Below, in pieces: positions 28,463-40,290 of a stretch of 64,000 bases of DNA. Source of the DNA: Himantopus leucocephalus. Its lineage: Eukaryota > Chordata > Aves > Charadriiformes > Recurvirostridae. The stretch spans positions 213,226,894-213,290,893 of the forward strand of contig RSEF01000001.1 in NCBI GenBank assembly GCA_003993805.1, read 5' to 3'. Made by a program: the position numbers and the translations under genes. The notes under the pieces are model-generated. The model was not told the origin of the DNA. It was given only the letters and a program-made list of their open reading frames with translations, and made no database searches. Position 1 is the first letter of the stretch, and each line of letters starts with the position of its first letter.

Positions 28463-30533
28463 GAATACGTGACCACAAAAATTACACAAACTGTAATTTA
28501 TCAACCAGACTTACATCTGAAATATACTGCACATTATCTGAATATATATGAGTTATTTATATTGACTAAGAGAACTCAGACTCATAACAAGAGATCTATT
28601 TTCCATAGCTCCTAGATCTAGAAGTTTTTGTGCAAAAGTAATTTTTCATAACCTTTTCGTAATTTGCCATTTTAAATACAGCATGAAATCCTTAACTCAT
28701 ACAAAGAATCTGACTTCAATAAAACATCCTATTAAACGTCATCCTGTGATCTAACCCAGTAGGTCCATGTCAGCAGTCTCTTTTCTGATAAAAACTCTCA
28801 TCATAACAAATAAGAAGTTTTGCCAGAGAAAAGACTGCTGACCCAGGCCGAACAGCCTTTGATGACATTATTTCTCAAAACTAGAATCACGTGATCTACT
28901 GTCTTAGCAGTAGAAGAGTAAATCTTTATAACACTCCCATAGTTTCCAGGCTGTACAATTATTATTAATGATCTAATTATTACCATTATTTTAATTTCCA
29001 CTGAGATGGGCAGTCTGAAATCACGAACACGATGTTGTGAGATTAATGTTTAAATAGGATATGTCCACTGGTACAGAACAGGTGTAACTATTAAATATAG
29101 CTACGCTAGGGCCAAATGAGTGTAAAGAGCAGTTTGAGACTTATGCTAAACTCTTTAAATTTATTTTCTGATCACTAAACTAATATGTAATATAAATAAA
29201 TACTGATTGAAACATTCTGCACAAGAAAACAGCTACTACTCCATCAGTATTGCAAGGCACGTCATTTTTCAGCATTGCAAATCTAGTTATCTTCATGCAT
29301 GATACAGTGGACAGCCTTAAAAACTGCATACTGGAGTTAACAACAGATAAATAACACATACCTTGCTTTCTATCGGTTAAGTGAATAGCCAGGAAAACTG
29401 CAAAAATCAGGCTACGCAAGTGCCAATATTGCTTCATCAAGCTGTACAGAGGCAGCTTCCTTTAAGTGAGATTCACCCCCAGATTTACAGCACAAAATTT
29501 ATTTTGGATGCAATTTAGAGTGGGTTCCCTTGTGACAGTACCTGCCTGCCAGCTCAGCATATAGATAAACAAATTAAAAACAAAACAAAACACCCCACGA
29601 AACCAAAGAGCTGGAAGTGGACAGGAACTGGTTGTGCCCTCTGAATCTCAAATAACATTAAAACGTCTCAGCTGTTCCACAGCACTAAGTACAATTTGGT
29701 GGAGATAAAGTATCAGTTATCAGTCCAAAGAGAAGAATCAAACGTGAATATTTATCTCCATGGTCTTCTTGAAGAAGAATATCAGTTTCAGGCGATCCTA
29801 AATTATTCCCTTTGGAAGAAAAAGGCTGCCACTAATATTCACCCTTAGACTCCGCTTTTTGTAACAACATAGCTAGTGCAGTACAGTGATTTTCTGGTAG
29901 CATCTCCCACTGCTCACTCCTGGAGAACTTCAGATATGCTTATATACAATTTCACTTTATTCCAGTCTGTCTCCAGGGGGTCCAGTTCCCATTCTAGATA
30001 AATTGCGCTGAGTAAGTCATAATCCCACTGTTGCCTGACTTCACTGGTGTATCACTTTAAGTCATCGATATGTCTCTTAATATAAAAATAAAGCAGAAGA
30101 CCATTTTAGAAACTTCTTTTTTAAACTTGATGTTTTTCTAACTTTGGAAAAGGCAGTTGAGGGAATGTCTTTTCATTGAATAGGAAAGACGACATAAAAA
30201 TTTATTACAATTTGTGGTCTACAAAGACGGCTGAAATCTCTTTTAAGAAACAATGATCAAAATCACATGGGTTTTATTTATTTTTTTATTATTGTTTTTC
30301 ACTTAAGGAAGACTGAAAAAAGTTCCTATTATCATTTTCTCAACAGTGAAGAAAATTAAATATGTATTGAGTACTGTCATACATAATAATCATCCCATTT
30401 CATATTCATTGGTACCCTCATAAATGAAACATAAGCTCTTCTGGAGGGAATTTTCACCTTGAAGGCAATAAAGACCATTTGCTTATCAAATATAAATAAA
30501 AATGAAAGCACAGAAAAAAATTGTATTTCTTAC

Positions 30534-30596
30534 CATTGTAAGGGTGAATGGATGGCTTTCCAGCGCGGACACTCTTGGACAGTGTAGAATAACATA
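30534..30596 (-). CDS. NOX4: NOX4 exon 11 (FAD-binding HPFT motif)
   Basis: This exon of 63 bases encodes residues 342-362, YVILHCPRVSALESHPFTLT and M. HPFT (from H356) is the flavin-binding signature of the NOX/ferric reductase family. The acceptor is TTTCAG, the donor is ATG|GTAAGA, and both ends are phase 0. Only 148 bases of intron separate it from exon 10. Confidence 0.95.
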
Positions 30597-30744
30597 CTGA
30601 AACAAAATCAGCCAGAGGAAATAAAATGACCACAAAGATATGTTCAAAACATTTGGTGATGGGTTAGCGCATACAAAGTGAAAGTCATCCCTATAGACAA
30701 TGCTACATGAACAGCACTGATTTCTTAGGGGCACGTTAACTCAC

Positions 30745-30909
30745 CTGACCAGGCCTTGCTTTAAAGTCATCTTTCACCATCCTTACTTCAAGGACATTGG
30801 AGGGATGGCTTATCACTGAAGTAATTGTGACCGGTTTATTGCTGCGGATGTAGCGGTACAGCCTTTCCACACAGTACAAGCACAGAGGTCCAGAAATCCA
30901 AAACCAGGT
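30745..30909 (-). CDS. NOX4: NOX4 exon 10 (helix VI and start of FAD-binding domain)
   Basis: This exon of 165 bases encodes residues 287-341, phase 0 at both ends. It opens TWFWISGPLCLYCVERLYRY (helix VI and its cytosolic exit). It then runs into the ferredoxin-reductase-type FAD-binding beta barrel (NKPVTITSVISHPSNVLEV, then RMVKDDFKARPGQ). The acceptor is CCCATAG and the donor is CAG|GTGAGT. Changes from human are conservative (for example VKDDF for VKENF). Confidence 0.95.
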
Positions 30910-32981
30910 CTATGGGAGAACAAAACTATGTTACCTCAAGGACTTTTCATTTTAGGTTTTCTAATCTCAAAACTACACGAGTGCTGGCAGGACCTCATTT
31001 CGCATCTACTGTGGAACAGTGTTTTGGTCACAAGTAACCTCCACATCTCTCTACGCGCAGAAATCCAAGCATGTTATGGAGGCTTAATCAGTCTAACCGG
31101 CAACATCACCCACAAGCACAAACGATTTCAGTCATGAAACTCATCAGGAAAAAAATGCTAATGACTTCATTTGCAACCATGTTACTCTGGTTTTGTGTAG
31201 TTAGATTGCAGCCGGTTTCAGCAGTGAAGGACACAGTACATACACTGTTTCAAAATCTAACAGACCAGAGTACTACAAAACTGGTTAACCTTTATGGAAA
31301 AACACTTTCTGGCTTGCAATATTTTTTGACTATTACCTTCTTTTAATCATCTCGGGTACAAGCCAAAAACTAAGAAAGAAGCAATTCTTGTGCTATAGAA
31401 TTTATGCTTATATTCAGCTAGCGTAAAATCATAGACAAGGGAGAGAAATGGGCACTTTTGAATCACGGTTCATTTGCCCCTGTGGAAGACGTGTATGCTC
31501 GACAAATAATGCTCTGGAAATGCCCATTTCTCCGCAGTGATTACACGGAGAGCCCTGGGTGACTCCCTCAGATGGAGACATTCGCAGCTGCTCAGCTAAA
31601 TCCCACGCTAAGAGTCCATTACTAACAGCTCATGGCAGAGCTAACTACTGATTCCACATCTGCTCAGTCATTCCAGCCATGGCACTGAAGCACCCTCGGC
31701 CCTCATCCATCTTCCCTTCCCAATTTTTGAAGTTACACATCAGCATCTCTTGCAAGTACCAGAGTATTTAATTTCCTCAAGCACATCTGACCTTAAAAAC
31801 TTCAGTAGCTCACAAGACCTAAGGCTTTCATTTTTAAGTCTTGGTATCTCAAAGTGCATAAAACACTTCCAAATCCAAAAAAGTCCTAAAATAAAGTTAC
31901 GAGCTGCCAGGAGGACACTGAGTGGCCATTTCTTTTCATGGCTCTTGTTTTCCCACAAACGGCTCTAAAGTAGACAACTTAAGCCCCAAAGACTGCCCCA
32001 AAGTTTGATGGCTTGTGGGTCACATGGAGCCATACACTGATGCTTGTAAATCAGGAGCATTACCACAATAAAATACAAATCCAAGTAACTTGGTTGGAGG
32101 ACTTCAGCGTAGAATTGACTGTTTCTTATTATGATTACATGCTCCATAGTAAAATGGGTTCCCACTGCAGCCAGAAAGGGACATACGTGTTCTACAGAAA
32201 ACAATTACAATAATAAAAAATAAGAAACTCCTGTAAGGTCTGTTATGGAACCACCTTGAATGGTGGGCCTTGGACTTGTGAAGTCCGTATTCCCAAACTT
32301 CCTCAGGCTACTTGCCAATACAGCTCAGCTCATCTTTTCTCAAAAGAAAAGAGAAAAATTGGATGAAGAAAAAGCTGCTTTCACAAAACATAAAGAAACA
32401 AAAGGAAAATGGAAAACAGAAAAAGAAAAGGCTTTTCTGTCCCCACTGCCATCACGCTCATTTACCCATGCCACACATAAAACAAGCCTGTCTGCAAACA
32501 ACAGGCTATACAAAGCCAAACCACAACCAACTGCAACCCAGAAATGAGTATTAGGACTTGCATCCGCATTGTAAAAAAGAGAACAAATGGAGTTTGATTA
32601 TTTCAATTAACTACTGCCGCACAATGCTTACAAAGGGACTTTATGAATATGTTATATAAATGTTTGCTCTGAAGTGCTACACTGTAATTTAACGTCACAT
32701 TTATAGCAAGACCAATACAACTCTTAGCGTGTCATACAAAAAAGAACATTATAACCAATCTCTTGACATTTTTCCACCCTATTCTATGCACCACATTGTA
32801 ATGCAGTTCAAGGTTTAATACAGATTGTTTTTTCCCCACCAAATCTTTGAATGCCTGAAAAGGTTTTAATAATATTTTCCATTATTAAAACATCTGGTCT
32901 GGAAAAGGAATAATTAGTGGTTATGGCTGACTGAAAGACTTGGCATGGCTTGTAATACCTGAAACGTCGGATCATACAGAC
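30910..32981. other. NOX4 intron between exons 9 and 10
   Basis: 2.07 kb of unique AT-rich sequence. The first 58 codons after exon 9 (down to 32808 on the minus strand) remain open in frame. No transposon recognised. Confidence 0.75.
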
Positions 32982-33210
32982 CTCTGGGAAGTGTGACTGG
33001 AACTTGGGTTCCTCGGAACAAATTCTTATAAAGTTATTTTGTACAAAGGGTTCTGGTAGTGATAAGTCCTCTGGGAAAGGCTCAGTAGTATAGTCAGGAA
33101 ACGACTCTTCAAAAGCCTTTGGCAACGTCATATTCTCTCGGAGTGTTTTGTTAGGATTAAAGCAACCAGGAGGGTGTTCCTCTAAGTTGGTCTGGTACTT
33201 GAGCACCCCC
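32982..33210 (-). CDS. NOX4: NOX4 exon 9 (extracytoplasmic E-loop)
   Basis: This exon of 229 bases completes G210 and encodes residues 211-286. It starts GVLKYQTNLEEHPPGC and ends KFQSHFPE. This is the long third extracytoplasmic loop (E-loop) that sets NOX4 apart and, from published mutagenesis, makes it release hydrogen peroxide rather than superoxide. H222, C226 and C274 are kept. NKT and NMT are possible N-glycosylation sequons. The loop is 4 residues longer than the human one, around FPDYTTEPFPE. The donor GAG|GTCTGT is weak at +3 and +4 but sits at the mammalian boundary and keeps phase 0. The frame stays open for another 58 codons into the intron, to 32808. Confidence 0.95.
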
Positions 33211-33835
33211 CTACAGGAAAATAAAAATAGAAAAGACACTGAAGTAACAGTCAAAACCAATAAACTTATCTTAATTCTGAGAGGGTTTTAGAAAGGAGTC
33301 ACAATGCTCATCTTCTGTAAGGATTTTTATTCCATTTGCTTTCAGGACATTCAGTGAGATCGAAGCTTTGCAACAATAGAGCCCTCTGTCACTGAAGGCA
33401 AGGTTTAACTTTTCCAACTCACTTGGCACTCCCCCACTGAACAGCCTCAAGCTTAATACTGCTTGAAAGGGGGAAGATATAGTGGGAGCCTTGAAAAAAA
33501 ATTAAATAATCACATTTCCAGTTCAATCACACCCAGGCTGTTTTCACTCATCCTCCCTACAGTCAGCAAGCCCCATTTTTTTGAAGCACTCTGTAGCAGA
33601 AGTGGCCTAAGTTGCCAAATCATAAATTGCAGGCATGTTCCTACTATTTGGTGTTTATCAGGTTTGCACACAATGGTATAATTTGCTCCTTTGAATAACA
33701 TATTGTTAAATAGACAGAAGGAAAAAAGAAAGCCCTGCATGATAGCCAAGGAACCTTTCTTGAAAGTTATTTTGCAGGATCTATTTTTTTTTTTTAAGCT
33801 AAAGTTAAATGTATGCTCAATGAGCTGAGGCCAAT

Positions 33836-33935
33836 NNNNNNNNNNNNNNNNNNNNNNNNNNNNNNNNNNNNNNNNNNNNNNNNNNNNNNNNNNNNNNNNN
33901 NNNNNNNNNNNNNNNNNNNNNNNNNNNNNNNNNNN
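33836..33935. other. Assembly gap (100 N) at the 5' edge of a CR1 element
   Basis: Exactly 100 Ns. To the right a plus-oriented CR1 begins abruptly in the middle of its sequence. To the left is ordinary intron DNA, so the 5' boundary of the CR1 is hidden in the gap. Confidence 0.9.
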
Positions 33936-34318
33936 TTGTTTAGTCTGGAGAAAAGGAGGCTGAGGGGAGACCTTATCAGTCCCTACAGCTACCCAAAAGG
34001 AGGTTCTAGCAAGGTGGGGCCGGTCTCTTCTCACGAGTAACAAGTGACAGGATGAGAGTAAACAACCTCAAGTTATACCAGGTGAGGTTTAGATTGGATA
34101 TTAGCAAAAATTTCTTCCCCAAAAGGGTTGTCAAACATTGGAACAGGCTGCCCAGGGAGGTGGTTGAGTCACCATCCCTGGAGTTATTTAAAAGACAAGT
34201 AGATGTGGTACTGAGGGACATGCTTTAGTGGTGGACTTGGCAGTGCTAGGTTTATGGTTGGACTTGATGATCTTAAGGGTCTTTTCCAACCTAAACAATT
34301 CTATGATTCTATGATTAT
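33936..34318 (+). mobile_element. CR1 LINE 3' end next to a gap
   Basis: A plus-oriented, fairly young 3' CR1: TCTGGAGAAAAGGAGGCTGA at the start, GGTTTAGATTGGATATTAG in the middle, and terminal ATTCTATGATTCTATGATT. Its 5' part is lost in the 100-N gap. It is in intron 8 (between exons 9 and 8), antisense to NOX4. Confidence 0.93.
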
Positions 34319-34850
34319 AGTAAAACGAAGTGAGAACTTTGCAGCTGCAGCTAGAAACTTTGAAGAAAGAAGTGGAAACCTGAGACACTCTGGGATATCT
34401 CAACACATGAGCGAGTCATTGAAAATGGGGAAGAACCAATAATACTAGTAATAAAGTTCCTCGGAATGCTACTTGCCTCCAAATCTGGATTTGATGACAG
34501 TAAAAGCACAAGGAGAAATATTTAAAAAAACAGAGGGCTAAATGACAGCTGTATAGGATGATGCTGGGTGGGAACTAAGGCACACTGACACAATGCCTGG
34601 TGAGACACGCCCTCTGAGCGCAAGGCCATGTGGTGAAAGTTCATCTCAAGTATACAATCAAACATAAGGACATATGCTCCTCCCTGCTCTCCCCAACATA
34701 CACACACAGCAGCAGCGACAGAGTTTAATTCACAAGAAGAGGGAGAAGTAGAATATCTGCAATATTCCCAACTTAAATGGGTTCTGACAGGCCACTGGCA
34801 GTCTTCCCTACTGAAATGCAGTCCTGACAGCTCGTAACAAGCTTCCCGCA

Positions 34851-34985
34851 TGGTCCAGTGAATAATGTACAGCTTGGAAGTTAAACCTGCTCACTCTAAA
34901 CTCCACATCCAACCCTGGGAGAATCACTTGGGAAGTGTCCATGTTCCTACACCCATGCTTCTGTCTGTATTCATTGCCCAGTCAT
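34851..34985 (+). mobile_element. Old tRNA-derived SINE remnant (MIR-like)
   Basis: GGTCCAGTGAATAATGTACA, then a degenerate B-box region and the tail GAATCACTTGGGAAGTGTCC ... CATGCTTCTGTCTGTAT follow the layout of MIR-type amniote SINEs (A box, B box, then a core ending in a CCCCATCTGTA-like segment). It is very diverged. Confidence 0.42.
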
Positions 34986-37004
34986 GCCTATCGCTTGCAT
35001 CTGGCATCACTGTTGGTCATCGCATATTTGCAAAGTGACAGATACCCCTAGCATTATGCTAGTTCCCAGCTCCATAAATATTATGGTGCCTCACAGATTT
35101 AGCTGGAAGCCACAGCACATGCGATATTTTTTCAAGCAACCATGTGTACATGCCTGCCAGCTGCTCTCACAGCTTCTCTGTTCTCAGAACAACCCAAAAG
35201 AGGATTCAAAGTTCTCCTTGAGACATGAATAGCTGAACTGCAAACACGACCATCCCCTCCAGTGTTCTCTAGTTTGCTTAAACTATTACAAACATGCTGA
35301 GTGGGAAACTGGGCTGACAAAGCTGCCTGTTAACAGCAGGTGCAATGACTCCCATTTCTGAAGCTGTCAAGAAAAGGCAAGTTGTCTTACACACCCCAGA
35401 TCAGTCCCCAAAAAGGCTGAGTTCTGCACAACTCTTAAGGAGCCTAAGACATATCCTCACATACTTATTCAGTACGACACTTGAATACATAAAAATCAAT
35501 ATGTGAACGTCGGTAAGTAGGAGACAGACATCTTGAGCAAACAAAAATGGGAGAGACAAAAAGGGCAAGATATATGAAAGTGTCCTACCGGCTGAGCAAC
35601 ACAGCATGCAGTCTATTTGCATGGACATGCATCAACCTCTGCCCCAATTTGCCACCCCTAAAATAGAGACAACATTCACTTCTGGCTAGAGCTGGAAAAT
35701 ATCTATCACTATTTCTTGAGATTTTTATGATTATAAGCTAGAGGTCAACGGTTCTCAATGTTTTTATAGGGAACTACACTGCTCCTATCTTCTCATCCAT
35801 CTTCCGCTGCTTAACTCAAGGTGAGTTGCTTGAGGGGTCTCCTAAAGGTCAACATGTGGGTGGAATCTTAAGAATTTTCAGCCTTTGGAAGATAAATCCT
35901 TTCATAACACTAGTGACTTTTATTCTCAGCTCCGATGAACCAGCATAATCCACTTAACTTCTCAGTAATACCAAATTTGTATCAGCTGAGGATCGGGCTC
36001 TAAATGTTTCGTACATTTTTCAGCTCCTTATATTGGTACATCAGGCTTCTGTTTTAACATAAACTATTTTCTGTTGTTGCTATTACTGGCTTAAAATACA
36101 GATAAATTAATGTAGACATGCACCAAGCCTTATGACACTAAAATATTTGAAAGTCATGTTGCAAGAAGTACAAGAGCAACAAAAGTCTTTAAGGATAATT
36201 ACCTGAAAGATTCTCCTCTCCCTTAGGGTAGGGATGAAAGAACAGACCAATAATATACAACAGATGAATCATGCCACTTTATATACTGCTGAGAAGTGCC
36301 TGGCTACCCTGAAGAAGAGGATACTACGAGAACATAGCTATAATAGTTTGAAACAAAACAAGAATCCAGGAATACTGTGGAAATACTCAAATGGAGGGAC
36401 TTCCAAGACAGGTAAATCCTCACCCAATCTGCCTGCACAGTCCAGCCACAGGGAATGCCTTGCTCTGACACTGGCCATGTGTCTGCAAATCTCTAAGACA
36501 TGCCATGTAGGAGTCACTTGGCTCCTAAGCATGTCTGTCTAAGCTTTCTTTATTCTCAGAAAAGATCTTCTAATCAATATCGACAATGGAGCCCAGAAAT
36601 CAATCCAGCTCATTTGAATGAGATCTTTGTAGCAGCAGGTTAGCTAAAGCATTCCTGAGGCTCCATTGACTGTATTTATTAGAACTCATTAGACTATAAT
36701 GGGAGACAGACACTTAAAAAACATGTAGAGATCTACATTTAGGCATCTTAAACTTGAACTGACTCCCACTCTCCATGACTCATTCTTCTCCCACTTTTAA
36801 CTGACACTCAGTTTTTTTAGACTCACACTGAATTCATACTTTCCAATTCAACATTAAGGAGGCTGTGTACAAGCAGATGCCCGTTTAACGCCTGGTGTAT
36901 TCCTGCAGCCTTGGTTTGCAAACTACTCCAACAATACTTCTTCCTTCATGAAATGGCAACATGGTTAGGAAGACAATGGGCAATGGATAATACAATGAAG
37001 GAGA

Positions 37005-37172
37005 TGAATTAAACTGGACATGAAAAATACTCCGAAGGCAATCACTGGAACTGATTGCCTAGGGAGGTCAGAGGATCTCAGTCACCAGATGTTTTCAAGA
37101 AGTTAGACAAACACCTGTCAAGAACAATTTAGCAAAAGTATATCCTGCTCCAGCATGGGGACAACAGGTTAC
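37005..37172 (+). mobile_element. CR1 LINE fragment, old
   Basis: A plus-oriented CR1 3' region without the terminal repeats: CTGATTGCCTAGGGAGGT, AAGTTAGACAAACACCTGTC and CTGCTCCAGCATGGGG occur in CR1 order. It is strongly diverged. Confidence 0.6.
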
Positions 37173-38130
37173 ATCCATCTTCCCCAGCTATGAACAAGAG
37201 CTATGCCACAGAAAAAAAAAAAAAAAAACCCAAACAAAAAAACCCGCAGAGAAGTGGAATTGTGTCCAGGAATTTCAATTGTTTTGAACTCATTATTTCA
37301 ATTCACCAGATCTCAAGCTGCGTTTGTTTTGTTCAACAACATATTCCTACCGTGATCTTGCTAGGCCTAATTACCTTTCATTGTTTACTTTAAGCCACGG
37401 TGCTCAGTGTCACACAGACATTCCAGCACTCCGTGTTTCAGTAGATGTTTGGTGATATGGAGAAATAAACCTCGTTCAAATACACCTTCCCTTGCCTGTA
37501 CCAGCCTCTGCACCTACATCCACAAAGAAAACTTCAGAGACGTTAATGGACCAGATTTTCACACAGTGTAACTTGTGGAAGCTGCTTTTCCTCGCAGTAG
37601 AGGTATCTTGCTTGTGCCAGATACAGACTTGACCATCAGCTTCATGGCACATGAACACTCGTCTTATGTTTGTGAAAACAAGAAGGAAAACTAGTACATT
37701 TTGTATCATGGCAATGAGAAAGAGATAATTAGGGAGAGGCCATTCCTTCCCTCTCCTTAGGAGTCCAAATGGAAGGTAGAGAGAAAAGAGGGATGAGCAA
37801 CTTTACTTCTCATCCTCCTCTCAGCAGCCAGGTAAGAGGGAGTAGAAAAGAGGGAGTTTTCTTGATTTCCCACTAGAAACTGGTAAAATGGACAAGGAAC
37901 AAACTTGAAAGTGAAGAAGTTTGTGCTAGCTGGCTGTAGTAACACACAATTCTGCAAGCTACAGTCTGAACATTATTTAAATAACAATCCGTTGAAAAAC
38001 TGAAGAGCATAGCATCTTGTCAAGAAGTTGGCCCACTGTGCACCAGTGAGCTTGGGAAAAGCAGTAATCAAGGGAACTGCTCTTTCTGGTTGTGCTTCAG
38101 GAAAAGGGACAGTGTTTTCCATTTACTTAC

Positions 38131-38211
38131 CCAGAAACATGCAGCATCAGCAGCATATAGAAGACAAAGAAAAGGTTGTGTGTATACCAGAAGATGTCAT
38201 AGTTTGAAACC
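38131..38211 (-). CDS. NOX4: NOX4 exon 8 (helix V, second heme-ligand pair)
   Basis: This exon of 81 bases completes R183 and encodes residues 184-209 plus two bases of G210. The core is YDIFWYTHNLFFVFYMLLML followed by HVSG. H194 and H207, 13 residues apart, are the expected second pair of heme ligands. The acceptor is TTTTCAG and the donor is TGG|GTAAGT. Only one or two residues differ from mammalian NOX4. Confidence 0.95.
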
Positions 38212-39974
38212 CTGAAAAGAATAAACCATGGTTCAATGCTGTTTCACTCAGATGGAATCACTGCTAATTAAAAGCAGACCTGCGCACATAGAACATCATT
38301 ATACACCACGTAGTCATGTAGAATAGTCAAAGCCCAGTATGTATTCCTCCAGGCACACTCTACTTGCACGCAATTAAGTGTTGAGCAGAAAAGGGGACTG
38401 GCACAGAAGTAAGAATTTGAGAAGGAGAGATTAAGGACGTAGAATACAGAGCTAGCTGAAGAACTCTTCCAACGTTAGGAGACTTCACTGCTTTTATAGG
38501 TCCTGCTTCGTCCCTATCAGATTCTTATACCTAGGATAGTTCTTCAGTCTCCAGGCTCAAGACTCAACCTCTTTAGAGTGAGCATCTCCTTCCGTTCTCC
38601 CTGCCGCAATACAAGGCTGTGGTGTTTAACGTGTCACTAGTGGTACAACATACAAACAGCACAGACAGCAGCAGAAGGGCTGGTGGGAACGGTAAAAGAA
38701 ACTTGTGAGGGTATGCAGGGGAAAGAGATACAGGAGGAAAGGGAACTAGAGCAAGGAGGCAACCAGAGGACAGTTAGGAGAATTTTCAGGGCAGGAGGCC
38801 ACATACAGTGGGGCTCCAGGACTGATGGTCTTGGGAGGAGCAAGAAGAACATTACCACTGTGAGGATCAGGAAAGGTGAAGGGGAAAAAGGACTTACTTT
38901 CATCAGTAATTCGTTAGGTAATGCAAAAAGAACCAAGACCAAAGAAAATACTCATCTGGAACTGTTTTCTGTTAAGCCTGTTTGTTTTTTCTTGAGTAAA
39001 ATAGTCACCAAAAAACAACAACAACCAAATGCTTAAGAAAATATTCTACTTCATAGCACACAAACACACCTCTCCCGCTACACAGCATGGTAGGAGAGTC
39101 CCTTCCAAAACCAAAAAACCTATCCCCATTCATAAGCCAAAACAATTATGAAATAAAAAACAGCCTTAACTCAGAGTACATAGTTTAAGAAGCTACTCCT
39201 CCAATATAGCTAACTTTTTTCAGAATTTTTTCCCCTCCTACGGTCGTTTACATAAACAGCTAAATACCCTTGCTTCAACACATCTGAAAAGTACACTGCA
39301 TTTGTTTCTGTCAATACAGGACTTAGCTGTTCTCTTTCTCAAGACAGAAAAAATAATTTTAATATTCTGAGGGCCACCAAAATAAAACCCTAGCAAGGAC
39401 AGTTCTAAGGAACCCAGCAACAGCAAGGGGCTCTGAAACACCCCCCTTCATCCTCCTGTCTTTCCCCCATTCAGCACCACGCTAACACTTTTTCCTCCTT
39501 GAGGATGCTCAAACCATTTCTAACTACCCACACCCTGGTAGGCATTTTCATGCAGTCACTCGGTGTGTAAGGAGTTGTGGGAGTGAACATCAGTAAGATG
39601 AAAGTAAAGGATGATGGTGTGGGAATGGAAGCACAATGAGAAGGCACAAAGAGAATAACATTTACCCCCAGACCTGAAACAGGTCTTGAAGCTCTGGTTT
39701 AATTTGGTATCTTGCTACAATACCAAAAGCTGCACTGAATTTATTTTTATTGGATCTTGAGCACTTTTTTCAGAATGCACTAATTTTTCAAAATTGCAGT
39801 AATGCAAAGTCAATCCCAGCTTCTGACGTGTTGTTTTAAACAGCTCATTATTATTACTGATTAGAATTACTGTACACTTCTTGTCTGAGTATGTCTAAAT
39901 GTCAGCTTCCAGCCAGTTCAGCGTTTTATTCTTCTTTCAGCATTCCTGCAGCTACTTCTACTATTAAATCCTGG

Positions 39975-40290
39975 TTCCTCACATGTATGAAGCTCCCCTA
40001 AATGTAATCAAGTCCTCTCAACTTCACCTCCTTAAACTAAAGGGATGGAGATCCTTGAACCTCTTACCATGAAGCATATTTATAACATTTTAGTAATTGT
40101 ATGTTTCTTACTTGTATCCTTCTTAAACTGTGTCCTACAGATACATACAACATCCTAATACACTCAATAATCTTCCTGCTGCTATATATATATTTTTATA
40201 GTTCTTCAGAACATTTATTACTTTCTTTGCCTTCTCCTTAGGGCTCAAAATTGACATTATTCATAGAATGAATGCATTTCTTCGGAACTC
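39975..40290 (-). mobile_element. Possible old CR1 internal fragment
   Basis: The order of blocks (CTCCTTAAACTAAAGGGATG, GATCCTTGAACCTCTTACC, then TATCCTTCTTAAACTGTGTC and TAATACACTCAATAATCTTC) resembles the region of reverse-oriented CR1 just before the 3' UTR. Divergence is high and this is a pattern-level call only. Confidence 0.35.

Larger units (their letters stand above)
11944..30533. other. NOX4 intron 11 (18.6 kb)
   Basis: The largest intron seen. It contains CR1 copies at 14035, 14894, 19359, 22041 and 26555, the 100-N gap at 15227, a poly-G run at 17961, and a 41-base block shared between 18784 and 19495. The rest is AT-rich unique sequence with no exon-like signal that I recognise. 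Confidence 0.7.
33211..38130. other. NOX4 intron between exons 8 and 9
   Basis: 4.9 kb, with the 100-N gap at 33836, a CR1 3' end at 33936, a SINE remnant at 34851 and an old CR1 piece at 37005. No coding signal otherwise. Confidence 0.75.

Noticed and set aside
38637..39036. Overlapping 101- and 117-codon frames on opposite strands
   Set aside because: They come from a purine-rich stretch with few stop codons and are not recognisable as protein. The NOX4 exons nearest to it are elsewhere.
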